A stretch of DNA of 64,000 nucleotides. It comes from Panax quinquefolius (taxonomy: Eukaryota; Streptophyta; Magnoliopsida; Apiales; Araliaceae). Under the pieces are notes generated by a model, which saw nothing but the letters and a program-made list of their open reading frames with translations, did not search any database and was not told the DNA's origin. How positions within the stretch are numbered: position 1 is the first letter of the stretch; each line of letters starts with the position of its first letter. The translations under genes were made by a program, and so were the position numbers. The stretch lies in contig CM035151.1 of assembly GCA_020205615.1 (NCBI GenBank), forward strand, positions 39,118,977 through 39,182,976, written 5' to 3'. This document shows, one piece after another, positions 1 to 12,886 of this stretch.

Positions 1-2126
1 TACAACAGGGTTGTTCATCTCAGTTTGACATTACATTCCGCACCAAAGGAAGTTTAGTTTGGATATACTCAACAAGGGTTCTGAATTTTAGAACGTTCAT
101 CAACTATGGACTAGTCGAATCAATAAGGGTTCGCTAGTTTTACAAGGTTCAACAATAAACGATATTCAAATTGAATAATAACTCAAGAGGTATACAATGG
201 AATAAATATTGTATAATAGGAATCATACTTTAAAAGATTGATAACCTTTAATATATCATATTGAACTTGATCAATAAACAACAAGAACTACTTGGATATA
301 GAATATAAGTCTAGAACTTGCTCAAATAAAGAGGTAAGGTTTAGAAACTTGCATAACGATAAAAAGTAGGGTTAGGAAACTTGCCTCGTTCGTAGGTTAT
401 ACGTTAATTATACACGTTCCTCGATTTAATCCTACATACCATTTACATTCACAATACCAGTCAATTATAACATAACTAGCATCACAAGTTCATTATCTTT
501 CGTCTAAACTTTTATTATGATTATACTAATCAAATCACAACACTTGTTTTCACATAATATTACACTTCACGAACGACAAGCTAACTACTCGTTCAACAAT
601 TTAATTAAACATGTAATTACTTTTTGACATGTTAAGAATCTACTTTAACATCTCACTATATGTCTAACACATTTTTATGATCATTAGGTTATGTTACTAT
701 TACATTCCCTGAAATAAAATAATTAAAATTCTCATTCTTGGATACCTCAGCATAGTGGTATTTATATTTCCACCCTATAAACTATACTTGGCGTTCTTGG
801 TATGACTAGCGCCAACATCTTGTCTTGTGGCCTTGAACCTTAAGGCATGGGTTATGGCTATTTTCTAACATATACCGATTCGATTTTTAGTTTCGCGAGG
901 AACACATATCTTTACCAATTACATTCAATTACATTATTCACACATGAATTTAAGTATACCCAGACACTAGAATTCGTACATGATCCCTACCCATCCTTTC
1001 TAGCATAATTTAACAAGTTAAAACATACAATTACTTGAATCAAACCATAAAATTTCACTATTCTTGGTGTTTTTGAAAGTTTTGAAAATAAAACATGAAA
1101 AATTTGATATTACAATTCGTTATACTCTGAATCTACCCGTGCAAAATTTATTTTCTTCGTTTTGACATGTGATAACATAATCTACCGTTAAATTTCAAGT
1201 TAAACGACGATTCATGCATTGATCACTAAATTTTTGTTTTATAGAGAACTTAAAATACTTATTAATGGAAAACTCTGATTTTAGTATGATTTCATGAAAC
1301 CAATTACTTTAAACACATAAATATATGATATACACATATTATAAACATAAACTAACATATACATCACATCATATATCTTAAATAGTAAATTTCTTCAATC
1401 AAAGAAGACTTAGAGATAACTTTTTCTTTTATAAAACATAAGAACGTAAATAAGTTTTTGGTTGAAGAATTTACCCTATATCAACTTCTCTGACTCTTCA
1501 ATCTCACAATTTCCCTCAAATTTCTCTCTAACTTTTCTCTGAATTCTCTCTGAGCTCTCAAAATTTTATTTTAGAAAATCACATACATAAAAAAAATAAG
1601 ACTGACGCGGATACTAACTGCAACGTTGTGGTCAGTTAATCCTATCCGTGGGTTAACTGCCCAACTCCCATTAGGGCCTTGTTTGGCTAGCCTTAAAAGG
1701 CTTTTTCCCTTTAATTTAATTAATCTTTTATAATATAGTTTAATAATGTCACACCCAATTAAACAATAAATCAAATATCTTATTTAATTTAATTTAAATA
1801 AAATATAATAATTTCTCATTAATTCACATAGTCAATTAATTAAATTTCTCATTTATTAATTATGTTAAATCAATAAATCTCTAATTAATTATAAAATTAA
1901 TAAAAAATAACATTATGCTTATTAAATAATTCATTTAATTAAATAAGCTTAATTAAATACATACCTTGAATAATAAAATTTTCCACATTAATTTAATAAA
2001 TATAACACATATAATTAAATTAATCTACCACAAATTCCATAATTAATTATTTAATCCAATAATTAAATCATCGAAAAATATTTATTTAATTCAATAAATA
2101 TTCAAATTAAATTATAAAATCTCGTT
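1..2126 (-). other. AT-rich LTR-like region, no gene
   Basis: I see no coding sequence here. Read on the minus strand it has the order of an LTR: AT-rich DNA (about 2100-1760), a TATA-like stretch near 1729-1741, then a GA-rich leader (CT-rich on plus, about 1490-1570), then AT-rich DNA. The stretch near 360-480 (aggaaacttgcctcgttcgt) resembles in style the region near 51010-51070 of the large LTR described below. No TG/CA ends or TSD could be fixed, and the right edge is cut where RT sequence begins. This may be the remains of an LTR, but that is inference. Confidence 0.35.
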
Positions 2127-2700
2127 CGTCACAGAACTTCCCGGTCTACCCCCAAAACGTGAAGTTGAATTCTTTATTGACCTTGAACCCGGTACAAAAC
2201 CCATTTCTAAACCCCATATTGAATGGCACCTATTGAACTTCAGGAGTTAAAGGTCCAACTACAGGAGTTGTTAGACATCGGTTTCATTCGTCCTAATACA
2301 TCTCCTTAGGGTGCTCCAGTTTTATTCGTAAAGAAGAAAGACAGAAGTATGCGACTTTGTATTGACTACCGGGAATTGAACCATGTCACCATCAAGAATA
2401 AGTATCCGCTACCTCGCATTGATGACATGTTCGACCAATTGCAAGGAGCATAATTCTTTTTAAAGATCGATCTTTGTTCTGGATATCATCAGTTGAAGAT
2501 TAAAACTGATGATATTCCGAAGACTGCCTTCAGAATTCGGTACGGGCATTATGAATTCTTAGTTATGTCTTTTGGATTGACTAATGCTCCTGCTACTTTC
2601 ATGGATATGATGAACCGTGTGTTCAAAGAATATTTGGATCAGTTCGTTGTCGTCTTTATTGATGACATCCTCATCTATTCCAAAAGTCGTGAAGATCATG
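2127..2700 (+). pseudogene. Ty3/gypsy reverse transcriptase, part 1 (host of nested insertion)
   Basis: This is the N-terminal and palm part of a gypsy reverse transcriptase. Visible motifs in order are [92 protein letters not shown] and the catalytic [10 protein letters not shown]. It is a pseudogene: there is a frame change near 2205-2225, a TAG after NTSP (about 2309) and a TAA after QLQGA (about 2450). Reading stops at 2700, where another element is inserted in mid-gene; the same frame resumes at 12887. The rest of the parent element is not recognisable on the left. Confidence 0.9.
2696..2700. repeat. Target-site duplication TCATG (left copy)
   Basis: TCATG at 2696-2700 directly precedes the LTR start at 2701, and an identical TCATG lies at 12882-12886 directly after the last CA of the right LTR. 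Removing 2701-12886 restores the RT codons as GAA GAT CAT GAG CGC CAT. Confidence 0.93.
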
Positions 2701-4371
2701 TGTGACGCCCCCAAAATAGGTATACATCACCTATTCTGAGTCGCCAAATACATGGTACAGAATATAAATACAATCTTAATTATCTGACAAGAGAGGCGTG
2801 AGTTTAAATACAAATCTTGTCTTCTAGATATTATCCACTCTCGAATAAGTCCTCATTACATTTATTATCACACTATTAATGTAATAGTGAGGACTACTAA
2901 TAATACTATCATCCTAACCATCACTCCGGTTCCCAGGCTCGTCCCGACTACGTTCTCATTTCACGAAGAGAACGGTGAAAGAAAGGGTGAGCTCAACTAG
3001 CCCGATAAAAATATTATGACTAAGATAATGCAAAATAAATTATCATTAGCCTTGACAATGATGTTAAACCCGATAAAATATAACAACATCAAGTTTAAGC
3101 TGCGGTGGAACAAGCAATCCATTAAAAGAGTCAAGTAGAGAATAAAATCTACTATCTTTTATGATTTAAAAGATTTTCATCACTTTTATCATTTGGGACT
3201 CGACAATAAATAATTTATATCACCAAATCACCCTACACTACTACGGCCCGAGGATATTCTTTAGTATCAATACCACAAATTATCCATGCACTACGGGCCA
3301 AGGACATTCGTGTATTCATCAATGGTCATGATCAAGCCAACAACTGTCCATCAATGAACTACGGGCCAATGAGGAGTTTTATCACATTATTTGTAACATT
3401 ACGGTCATAATTATTATCTTGAATAATCCTGAGTCATAATCATACCAAGTCCATCTATGCACTCTGAGGCCACATATGACTTTCAAAAAAAATATAAACA
3501 TGAGGATGATGACAATGATATAAAAATTTAATAAAAACAAGTTCAAGAATTAATTTATTCAGGAACTAATAACGTCCAAGTTGTCAACATGATACTGCTT
3601 TGTGCAGTAAAATTCAAGAATGCTCAGAAGAATATTTCCATGAAAATATCTTTGGATGAAGCGCAAATATCAAGAATATTCCACTAATTTCATGGAGTAT
3701 AGAAGTCAAAACTTTAACCAATTTGAGTATAATAAGGAATGGAATAACAAAAGAAATCACCGAGGCATGGGATAGACCCAACAAGCGGGTTATTCCAACG
3801 AGAATAATAATTAACGGACCCGGTCCGCGTAAAATGCACAAACAGGATATTCTAACCGAATAATAAAAAAGCGGAATCGAATCGGCGTAAAATGCGTAAA
3901 GCGATAATAAAAGGCGGGATATATTCAACATGGATATTCCAATAAAATAATAAAGAATTAATCGGTCCGCGTAAAATGCCTTGAACCACGATATTCAAGC
4001 GAGAATAATAACGAATGAATAACATAAGAATTTCACCAAGTATAGGGTAGCCCGCGTATACAGGTTATTCCAACAGAATAATAAATAATGGAATAATAGA
4101 AGTTCTCTTCATGAAAACAAAAGAAATAATACCCCTTACCGTAAAAGAAAATGGATATAAGAGTAGGAAAGTAGCAAAATACTTTTCTTATTTCTTTCTA
4201 TAATTTTCTCTCTAGAGTTTCAATGAATTAAATGAAAATAATGAAGGAATGAACTTCTATTTATGAAAGAATGGATTAATAATAGTAACTAATTCTTGAG
4301 CAGTCAGATTGATTTACTTTTAATCGGACGGTCCATAAATTATTCAAATAAAACAAAACTTTTAAATAAAA

Positions 4372-4417
<46 letters not shown>

Positions 4418-5392
4418 TGTTTGTTTTTTAAAAAAATCAGGATCATCCCGTGAAACCAACTGATGAATCCAACTTTTTAAAAGATATATATATATATATA
4501 TAATACTTAAAAAATATATAAATATAACATTACCTTCATAATACATAAAATACCTTTCCCCAGCTTACATATTTAGACATCCAATATATATATATATATA
4601 TATACATGGGTCCACCTTTATTATATAAAAAAAAATTCTACCAATTATTTTGAAAAAATAGATAAATGGGGGGGGTCCAAAAACACACAAATACTTCATA
4701 AAAATATCCTCCATATTTTTAACAACATTTATCATCATTATTATAATTCACAATATTAATCGACCAGGTCGTTCCGAGGAAAGTGGGGGTTTTCCAATAA
4801 GGATTTCTCCCTATTGGCGCGCAATTAGGTGACCAAATCTCTCCTCCTTGTAAACTTCTAGACATCGTTAATATTGCAAATAATAATATTAATAACTTTG
4901 TCATCTCAATTATTGATTTAATAATATATAAAATATCGACAATAATTGAATCAAATAACGTGAGATATTTATGCAACAATTCTTTGTAACAATAATTGAA
5001 CAAAAGCTGAGTGACTTCTCACGTAAGCATCGATAATCAATCTGGTGTGCTACTTTATGCAACTACGCGTATTCTTTACTTTTAACTAACAGGGTGTTTC
5101 AACATTTAACAGTAAAACTTCCGTTATTTTCATATAAAAAGTATTTTTGTATCGTTTTCTCGATCAAACAATAATTCCGTTGTGGGGTCCACCAATGATT
5201 GTCTTGTTGTACGAATATTCCTGTTAAAAGCGAATATTCCCCAGCCAATCGAATATTATATAACAACTTGCGTACTTTGCAAAATTTATAAATATTACCC
5301 ACAACTATAACATTATATCAAATTTACTCCATAATATTCAAAATGATATTTATAGAAAATTCATCTTTATTTATAAAAGTTGGGGTCTTACA
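2701..5392 (-). repeat. 3' LTR of the chromovirus-like element
   Basis: On the minus strand it starts TGTAAGACCCCAAC at 5392 and ends ...GGGGGCGTCACA at 2701. Parts visible in transcription order: a conserved U3 block (about 4750-4870, containing GGCGCGCAATTAGGTGACC in complement), TA microsatellites (4374-4407, 4483-4502, 4585-4604), a TATA-like box CATAAATA at 4258-4265, a CT-rich stretch on plus (4185-4220), short tandem repeats of the type ggatattccaac-gagaataataa (about 3780-4085), and the hairpin units at about 3235-3480. Confidence 0.92.
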
Positions 5393-5404
5393 ACCTCCCT
5401 TCTT
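5393..5404 (-). other. Polypurine tract
   Basis: On the minus strand AAGAAGGGAGGT sits immediately before the TGTAAGACC start of the 3' LTR. This is the expected priming site for plus-strand DNA synthesis and fixes the element's orientation. Confidence 0.8.
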
Positions 5405-6760
5405 ATGAAATTTTGCCCTCGAAATTAGGGTGCGTTACACGGTATGTCGAAGAGGTAAGGATACCTTGATTTCATTTGATTCTAACTCCCGGTCATTTCC
5501 TCAACATCGTGGTTTCTCCACAAAACTTTGACTTGAGGTATAACCTTGGAGCGTAGAATATGTTCCTTCTTATCAAGATTTGAATAGGAACCTCTTCATA
5601 CGTTAAATCTTCCGCTATTTAAATCGGTTCTAACTTCAATAATGTGGTTTGGGTCTTCCACATATTTACATAACATGGATATGTGAAAAATGTTATGAAC
5701 ACGAGACATACTTGGCGGTAAAAGCGAGTCTATATAGGCCACGGTTCCTACTCGATCGAGGATTAAAAATGGGCCAATGAATCGAGGATTGAGCTTTCCT
5801 CTCTTTCCAAATCTAAGTAACTCCTTTCCATGGAGCAACACGTAACAACACATGATCTCCATATCGAATTCCACGTCCTTTTCGATGAAGATCGGCATAA
5901 CTCTTTTGTCGATCTTGTGAGGTTTTTATACGTTGTCGGATTGTTTGAATCTTTTAGTAGTCATACGTACCAACTCTCGGTCCCAACAACGTTGCTTCAC
6001 CCACCTCATCCCAACATCTTTGAGAAGCGACACTTTCTTCCATCTGGCGCCTCGAATGGAGCCATGCCATACTTGCTTGATAAGCTGTTGTTGTAGGAAA
6101 ACTCCACCAATGGTAAGAACTTGTCCCAACTTCCTTGAAGTCGAGGACCACGAGTCTTAATAGATCTTTAAGAGTTTGAATAGTCCTCTCCATTGCCGTC
6201 ATGTCGAGGATGATATCTTAGAAGCTAAATCGTAAATCCGTGCCCCCATCTTTTTTGCAACTAACCCAAAATCTTGAAGTGAATCTTGGGTCTCGATCGA
6301 AAACTATGGATCTTGGCATACCATGCAATCTTACAACCTCGTTTATGTACATCTGAGAAAAAGCGTTCAAGTGTATATAGTTTCTCGTATCGGTAAGAAA
6401 TGAAGCGGAACTTGGTCGATCTATCAACAATGACCCAAATCACATCTATACCTGAGAAACCTTAGGAAGACCGATAGCTTGAAATCCATGGTAATGTGCT
6501 CCCACTTCCATTACGGAATTTCAAGTGGTTGCGATGGACCTTTTGGTACTTGATGCTCGCCTTGACTTCGTTGACAAGTTAGACACCTTGAGATAAATAA
6601 CGCTATCTCTCTCTTCATATTGCTCCACCAAAATGTATGTCGAAGATCATGATACATTTGGTACTCTCCGAGATGGATTACAAGCGGTGTGTTGTGCGCC
6701 TCCATCATGATTTTATACTTTAAATCGAGGTCGTTAGGAACACAAAAGTCTGGAGTTGAC
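5405..6760 (-). pseudogene. Gypsy integrase with GPY/F and chromodomain-like tail
   Basis: This is the integrase end of pol. The H2C2 zinc-binding part lies at 6511-6708 (YHDLRHTFWWSNMKREI...CLTCQ). Core-domain pieces follow at 6218-6443 (DRSTKFRFI, LHGMPRSIVFDRDPRF with a catalytic Asp) and 5954-6202. The C-terminal GPY/F-like part is at 5596-5898 (LNPRFIGPFLILDRVGTVAY, then PPSMSRVHNIFHISMLCKYV). The remaining sequence to about 5410 aligns with the better preserved chromodomain-like tail of element C (25419-25712). Several frame changes make it non-functional. It would have inserted element cDNA into chromatin, with the tail directing site choice. Confidence 0.85.
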
Positions 6761-7034
6761 TTCGAAGTATTCCTTCTTCATCGATTCTTGCTTTCGGCGT
6801 AGCACCTTCTTGCACTTTCTTCCTCATACGCATCGGCTCCAGTGCAGTAGCTTGGCGACTTTAACTTTATCAATTAAAAGTCGGTTCTACTTTCGTATAT
6901 TACGCCATCATCACATGGGTCCTGGAGTCTTTAACTCTATCTCCATCCTTTGCAAGTCACACAAAAATGGGCCTTTGCGTTGTCAATATTGCTTTCGTAC
7001 CCTCATATGATCTTACTACCCAATCGTAAATCGG

Positions 7035-8351
7035 CTACCACGTTCGCTTTTCGGGATGGTATTGGATGGTATGATCATAATCTTTCAACAGTTCAAGCCA
7101 ACGTCGTTGTCGCATGTTGAGTTCCTTTTGAGTGAAGAAATATTTGAGGCTTTTATGATCCGTAAAGATCTCCACTTTCTCCCCATACAAGTAATGCCTC
7201 CAAATCTTTAGTGCAAAAACGACTGCTGCCAACTCTAGATCATGAGTGGGATAATTCCTCTCATATTCTTTGAGTTGTCGTGAGGCATAGGCTATGACTT
7301 TCCCATGTTGCATGAGAACACATCCCAACCCTTTGCGAAGCATCATTTGTAGATGACAAATCCCTCAAGGCGGATGGTATTGTCGAGCAGTCTTTGAAAT
7401 GAGTCTCCTCTTGAGTTCTTGAAAACTCTTCTCATATTCCTCGCTCAACCAATTTTGTATCTTTTGAGTCAATTTGAGTTAGTGGAGTAGCGATTAGAAA
7501 AATCCTTCCACGAATCTCAGATAATAACCCGGCTAAGCAAAAAAGCTACGTGCTTGATCATTTGATTTAGGTTGCTCCCGACTTTGAATAGCTTCAATCT
7601 TTCTTTGGGTCAGCAGATATTCCATGACTTGATACCACGTGCCCAAGGAATGCTACCTCCTCGAAGCGAACTTCGCATTTCTTGAACTTGGCATAAAGCT
7701 TATATTCACGAAGCTTTTGGAGTATCGACCTCAAGTGTTGCTCATGATCTTCACGGCTTTTGGAATAAATAAGGATGTCATCAATAAAGAGCGACCACAA
7801 AGTGATCCAAATATTCTTTGAATACTCGGTTCATCATATCCATGAAAGGCGGCGGGGCATTAGTCAATCAAAGGACATGACTAGGAATTCATAATGCCGT
7901 CTGGGAGTTACGAAAGCCGTCTTTGGAATGTCATCGGTTCTAATCTTTAATTGGTGATATCCGGAGCGAAGATCGATTTTGAAAAGAATTTGGCTCCTTG
8001 CAAGCTGGTCAAAGCGGTCATCAATACGTGGCAATGGGTACCTATTTTTGATGGTGACATGATTGACTCCAGATAATCAATACAAAATCGCATACTCCAT
8101 CTTTCTTTTTCACGAATAGAAACGAGAGCACCCCGAGGAGAAGTACTAGGGCGAATAAAGCTAATGTCTAACAATTCCTGCGGTTGGGTCTTTAATTCAC
8201 GAAGTTCAATAGGAGCCATTCGATATGGGGCTTTGGAAATGGGTTTTGTCTGGGGTTCAAAAGTCGATACAAAATTCAATTTCACGCTCTGGGGGTAGGC
8301 GGGAGTTCTTGAGGGGAATCGTCGGAAATTCATTAACAATAGAAATATCAT
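7035..8351 (-). pseudogene. Gypsy reverse transcriptase and RNase H
   Basis: RT begins near 8310 (FVSTFEPQTKPISKAPYRM, then [29 protein letters not shown]). The catalytic segment [19 protein letters not shown] and the thumb KKCEVRFEEVAFLGHVVSSH lie at 7594-7800. RNase H follows at 7035-7346 ([51 protein letters not shown]). It copies element RNA into DNA and removes the RNA strand. Frames shift between 7801 and 7950 and again between 7347 and 7593, so this is a pseudogene. The RT is close in sequence to the plus-strand RT at 2127-2700 that this element interrupted. Confidence 0.9.
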
Positions 8352-8830
8352 TCAAAATTGGCGTATTTTTGTTTAGATCCGTGACATGAGCTAAGAAAGC
8401 TTGACATCCGTTTTTCAATAAATGAATAGCTTTATGGCTTGAGATGCGGTGATTGATTTTAATGGTTTGGTTGCTTGAATTAGCATAATAGGTTGGTTAG
8501 GAATATGAAAGCTAACAACCTTACGAAAATAATCAATTTTTGCATGATGTGTAGTTAACCAATCAATCCTAGAATCACATCAAATGCAAGTATTTTCAAA
8601 GAAATAAGATCGACGGTATTAATGTGAGGTGCCGATTTGAACTAAACAAGACTTATAAGCGATGGATGTAATGAAGGTTTCTCCCAGCGGAGTTTCAACG
8701 AGATAAGTCGAAATCTAATTTCTCCGTCAAATTTAATCGTTGGCGCATGTAGTAGGAGAAATAAAAGAATGGGTAGAACAGGTATCAAATAAGGTATAAA
8801 CTTATTTAGAGTTTATGATAAGCTTACCCA
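8352..8830 (-). pseudogene. Decayed retroviral-type aspartic protease
   Basis: Between the gag zinc knuckle and RT the minus strand retains SAPHINTVDLISLKILAFDV and an ILG segment followed by LHIMQKLIIF, which fit the C-terminal half of a gypsy aspartic protease (the HINTVDLI...FDVILG..WL region). The catalytic DTG triad is not clearly readable, and stops and frame changes are frequent. The assignment rests on position and these fragments. Confidence 0.6.
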
Positions 8831-8933
8831 TGATGACCTCGTTGGGTTCCTTGCTTTACGGGAGGTCACGACAAATGCTCTCCCTTACCACCACTTTTTG
8901 ACTTTTACGGGAATGACCTTTGGTGCCTCCATC

Positions 8934-10043
8934 CTAGTGAACTTGTCTTGGTGAGCGATAAAATCGGGCTAGGTGACCTTCTCTTCCACAATTATAACAC
9001 GCTTTGGATGGCATCAGCGGTTTGGGTGATATGTCCCTCCCCTCGCATTTGAAGCATATGATGGGTGGTCGTTCTCCTTCCTTAACCACGGTTCTTTGGT
9101 CTTGGCGTCTTTTCATCATTGTTGAATCTCTTTTTCTTGAAATGTCCATTTTTCTTGTCTTGGCCATGATTACCACCAAAGTGGTTACCATTTACGGCAT
9201 GTTGATTCCCTCCGTTTGTTGTCACCAGCCGATGGTGATACCCTTTGGTATTTTCATCTTGTCATTTTACTTTCTCTTGGTTGCGTTGACTTCGTTACTG
9301 CTCTCCAATAACTGAGCCCTATTTACAACATCGAGTACAAACACGGTTTATGAGAAATAAGATATTGGCGTATCTCGGTTTTCAAACCTCTTAAAAACAT
9401 TAGCGTCATTCGGCTCCTCATTATCGACCAAATGGGATCTGGCCGGGATAACTCATAAAATTTAGCCTCGTATTGCGACACGGTCGTATTATTTTATTCG
9501 AACTTGATAAACTCCACCTCTTTCATGTGAGCGAATACTCTCGGGAAAGTACTTGTCGTTGAATAGCTCTTGGAACTTCTCCCAAGACATCTTGAGTGCG
9601 TCGGTTTGAGTGCGTTTTATGATTCCCACCGATGTCTGCCTCTTCACGCTTGACATGAAGGTGGCGAAGGGAACCTTTTGCTCCTCGGAGCATCCCAAGA
9701 CATCAAATATCTTGGTGATCTGCTTTATCCATGCTTCATTCTTTTAAGTGGTTTTGGCTCTCCATAAACTCGGGTGGTCCCGGCTCCTTGAAGCTGTTTA
9801 GCGGTGGCCGTCAAGAGAGTTTCGAATGTTTCCACCTACATTTTGGATGAGGCCCACTCTCTGCTTTGATGTTGCATGAATTGCATAAAGCCTCTAAACA
9901 ATCCATCATTCATCATTTGGTTAGGTGTTGTTGTTTGCATGAGGATTGTCGCCTTCACGATGCACATTTCTCACGATTATTGATATGTGGAGACTCAGCG
10001 GTCTCTGTGCTCCATTGCTATTCTCAACATTCTCGGATGTCAT
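8934..10043 (-). pseudogene. Gypsy gag (capsid and nucleocapsid)
   Basis: The likely start is ATG at 10043 (MTSENVENSNGAQ...). A QMMNDGLFRGFMQFMQHQ-type segment follows after one stop, then the capsid-like part at 9489-9698 (SWEKFQELFNDKYFPESIRS). The zinc-knuckle region is at 8934-9191 with KACYNCGREGHLARFYRS. A functional CCHC knuckle would have Cys where this copy has Tyr, so the last zinc ligand is lost here. An upstream ICFKCEGRD resembles a second, damaged knuckle. Gag would package element RNA. Stops and indels make it non-coding. Confidence 0.8.
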
Positions 10044-10210
10044 TTTGAATCTTGCCACAAAACAAAGGTTAATTAACATATAACATATTATCCTATACTT
10101 TGACCAACCAATTAAATACCAAATAAACTTAGGTAGGTCATACTAGCGAAGAATTCCCGTCTCTCTCCCTCTAGTTCTAGTCTCACATCTTAGCCGGGGA
10201 TCATATCCTA

Positions 10211-10223
10211 AGCTTTGATACCA
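10211..10223 (-). other. Primer-binding site, tRNA-iMet type
   Basis: On the minus strand TGGTATCAAAGCT starts two bases inside the 5' LTR. It matches the usual TGGTATCAGAGC primer site for initiator tRNA-Met with one difference in the core. Confidence 0.85.
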
Positions 10224-10225
10224 AC

Positions 10226-11852
10226 TATAGCGCCCCCAAAATAGGTATACATCACCTATTACGAGTAGTCGCCAAATACATAGTACGAGAATATAAATAC
10301 AATCTTAATTATACAACAAGAGAGATGTGAGTTTAAATATAAATCATGTCTTCTAGAGATAATATCCACTCTCGAATAAGTCCTCATTATATTTATTATC
10401 ACACTATTTAACGAATATAGTGAGGACTACTAGCTAATACTATCATCGGGACCATCACTCCATTCCCCAGGCTAGTCCCGACTACGTTCTCATTTTTCAC
10501 GAAGAGAACGAGTGAAAGAAAAGGTGAGCTCAACTAGCCCGATAAAAATATTATGACTAAGATAATGCAAAAATAAATTATCATTAGCCTTGACAATGTG
10601 TTAAAGCGATAAAATATAACAACATCAAGTTTAAGCTGCGGTGAACAAGCAATCCATTAAAAGAGTCAAGTAGAGAATAAAATCTACTATCTTTTATGAT
10701 TTAAAGGTTTTCATCACTTTTATCGTTGGGACTCGACAATAAATAATTCACATCACCAATCACCCCTGCACTCTGGCGAGGATATTCTTTAGTATCACGA
10801 CCACAAATTATCCATGCACTACGGGCGAGGACATTCGTGTATTCATCGATGGTCATGATCATGCCAACAACTGTCCATCAATGCACTACGGGCCAATGAG
10901 GACTTTTACCACATCATTTGTAACATTACGGTCGTGATTATCTTAGAATAATCCACAGTCGTAATCATACCAAGTCCATCTATGCACTATAGGCCACATA
11001 TGACTTTCAAAAAATATAAACATGAGGATGATGACAATGATATAAGAATTTAATAAAACAAGTTCAAAATTAATTTATTAGGGAACTAATAACGTCCAAG
11101 TTGTCGACATGATCTTGCTTTGTGCGATAAAAATTCAAGAATGCTCGGAAGAATATTTTCATGAAAAGATCTTTGGATGAAGCGCAAATATCAAGAATAT
11201 TCCACTAATTTCATGGAGTATAGAAGTCAAAACTTTAACCAATTTGAGTATAATAAGGAATGGAATAACAAAAGAAATCACCGGGCATGCGATAGACCCA
11301 GCTTACGAGCGAGTTATTCAACGAGAATAATAATTAACGAATCCGGTCGTCCGACGGATATTCAACGAGAAATAAAAAAAGGAATCGGTCGAAAAGCATG
11401 ATATTCAACGAGAATAATAAAAAAGCGGAATCGGAATTCAGTTAATAAAAGGGCGAGTAAAAGCCTTGAGAGCGGGATATTCAACGAGAATAATAACGAA
11501 TGGAATAACGAAGAATTTCACCAAGTATAGGGTATCCTGCGTATCTGAGTTATTCAATGAATAATAAATAATGGAATAACAGAAGTTCTCTTCATGAATA
11601 CAAAAGAAATAATACCCCTTATCGTAAAAGAAACTGGATATAAGAGTAGGGAAGTAGCAAAATACTTTTCTTCTTTCTTTCTATAATTTTCTCTCTAGAG
11701 TTTCAGTGAATTCGTAAGAAATAATGAAGGAATAAACTTCTATTTATAGAAGAATCGACTTCATAGTAACTAATTCTTGAACGGTCCAGATTGATTTACT
11801 TTTAATTGGACGGTCCATAAATTATTCTAATAAAACAAAACTTTTAAATAAA

Positions 11853-11892
<40 letters not shown>

Positions 11893-12881
11893 TATACATA
11901 TTTTTTTTTTATAAAGTCACTTTATTTCATCCTGAAACTAACTGATGAATCCAACTTTTTAAAAGATATATATATATATATATATAATACTTAAAAAATA
12001 TATAAATATAACATTACCTTCATAATCTGTGACATACCTTTTTCCCCATTCCACAGCAATTTTAGACATCCATATCACATATATATATATATATGTGGGT
12101 CCACCTTTATTATACAAAAAAAATTTCTACCAATTATTTTGAAAAAATAGATAAATGGGGGGGGGGGGGGGGTCCATAAATACACCACATACTTCATAAA
12201 AATATCCTCCATATTTTTAACAACATTTATCATCATTATTATAATTCACAATATTAATCGACCAGGTCGTTCCCAGGAAAGAGGGGGCTTTCCAATAAGG
12301 ATTTCTCCCTATTGGCGCGCAATTAGGTGACCAAACCTCTCCTTGACAGAACTTCTAGACATCGTTAATATTACAAATAATAATATTAATAACTTTGTCA
12401 TCTCAATTATTGATTTAATAATATATAAAATATCGACACTAATTGAATCAAATAACGTGAGATACTATGCAACAATTACTGTAACAATAATTGAACAAAA
12501 GCGGTGACTTCTCACGTAAGCATCAATAATCAATCTGGTGTGCTCTTTATGCAACTCTGGCGTATTACTATACTTTTAACACCAGGTGTTTCAATAGTTA
12601 ACGCAGTAAAACTTCCGCCGTTATTTTCATATAAAAGTATTTTTGTCATTTTCTCAATCAAGAAATAATAATTCCGTTGTGGGGTCCACCAATGATTGTC
12701 TTGTTGTACGAATATTCCTGTTAAAACGAATATTCCCCGACCAATCGAATATTATATAACAACTTGCGTACTTTTATAAATATTACTCACAACTATAACA
12801 TTATATCAAATTTACTCCATAATATTCAAAAATGATATTTATAGAAAATTTATCTTTATTTATAAAAGTTGGGGTCTTACA
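10226..12881 (-). repeat. 5' LTR of the chromovirus-like element
   Basis: Starts on the minus strand at 12881 (TGTAAGACCCC) and ends at 10226 where the plus strand reads TATAGCGCCCCC, against TGTGACGCCCCC in the other LTR, so its terminal CA is mutated. TATA box TATAAATA at 11741-11748 (minus). The conserved U3 block is at about 12245-12365, TA tracts at 11859-11884 and 11965-11986, a run of G at 12157-12171, tandem ggatattcaacgagaataat-type repeats at about 11300-11560, and hairpin units at about 10765-10995. Confidence 0.9.
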
Positions 12882-12886
12882 TCATG

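Larger units (their letters stand above)
2701..12881 (-). mobile_element. Complete chromovirus-like (Tekay/Del-type) Ty3/gypsy retrotransposon
   Basis: This 10,181-bp element has two LTRs of about 2.7 kb, TG...CA ends, a perfect 5-bp TSD, a tRNA-iMet-type primer site inside the right LTR and a polypurine tract inside the left one, so it reads on the minus strand. In transcription order the internal 4.8 kb holds gag with a zinc knuckle, protease, RT, RNase H, integrase and a GPY/F plus chromodomain-like tail. The tail and long LTRs suggest the Tekay/Del branch of chromoviruses. All frames are interrupted. The two LTRs differ by many substitutions and small indels (roughly 90% identical by eye), so the insertion is not recent unless sequencing error inflates the difference. 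Confidence 0.9.

Noticed and set aside
1571..1774. Minus-strand frame of 67 codons
   Set aside because: No recognisable motif, AT-rich LTR-like surroundings and no homologue among the other copies in the window.
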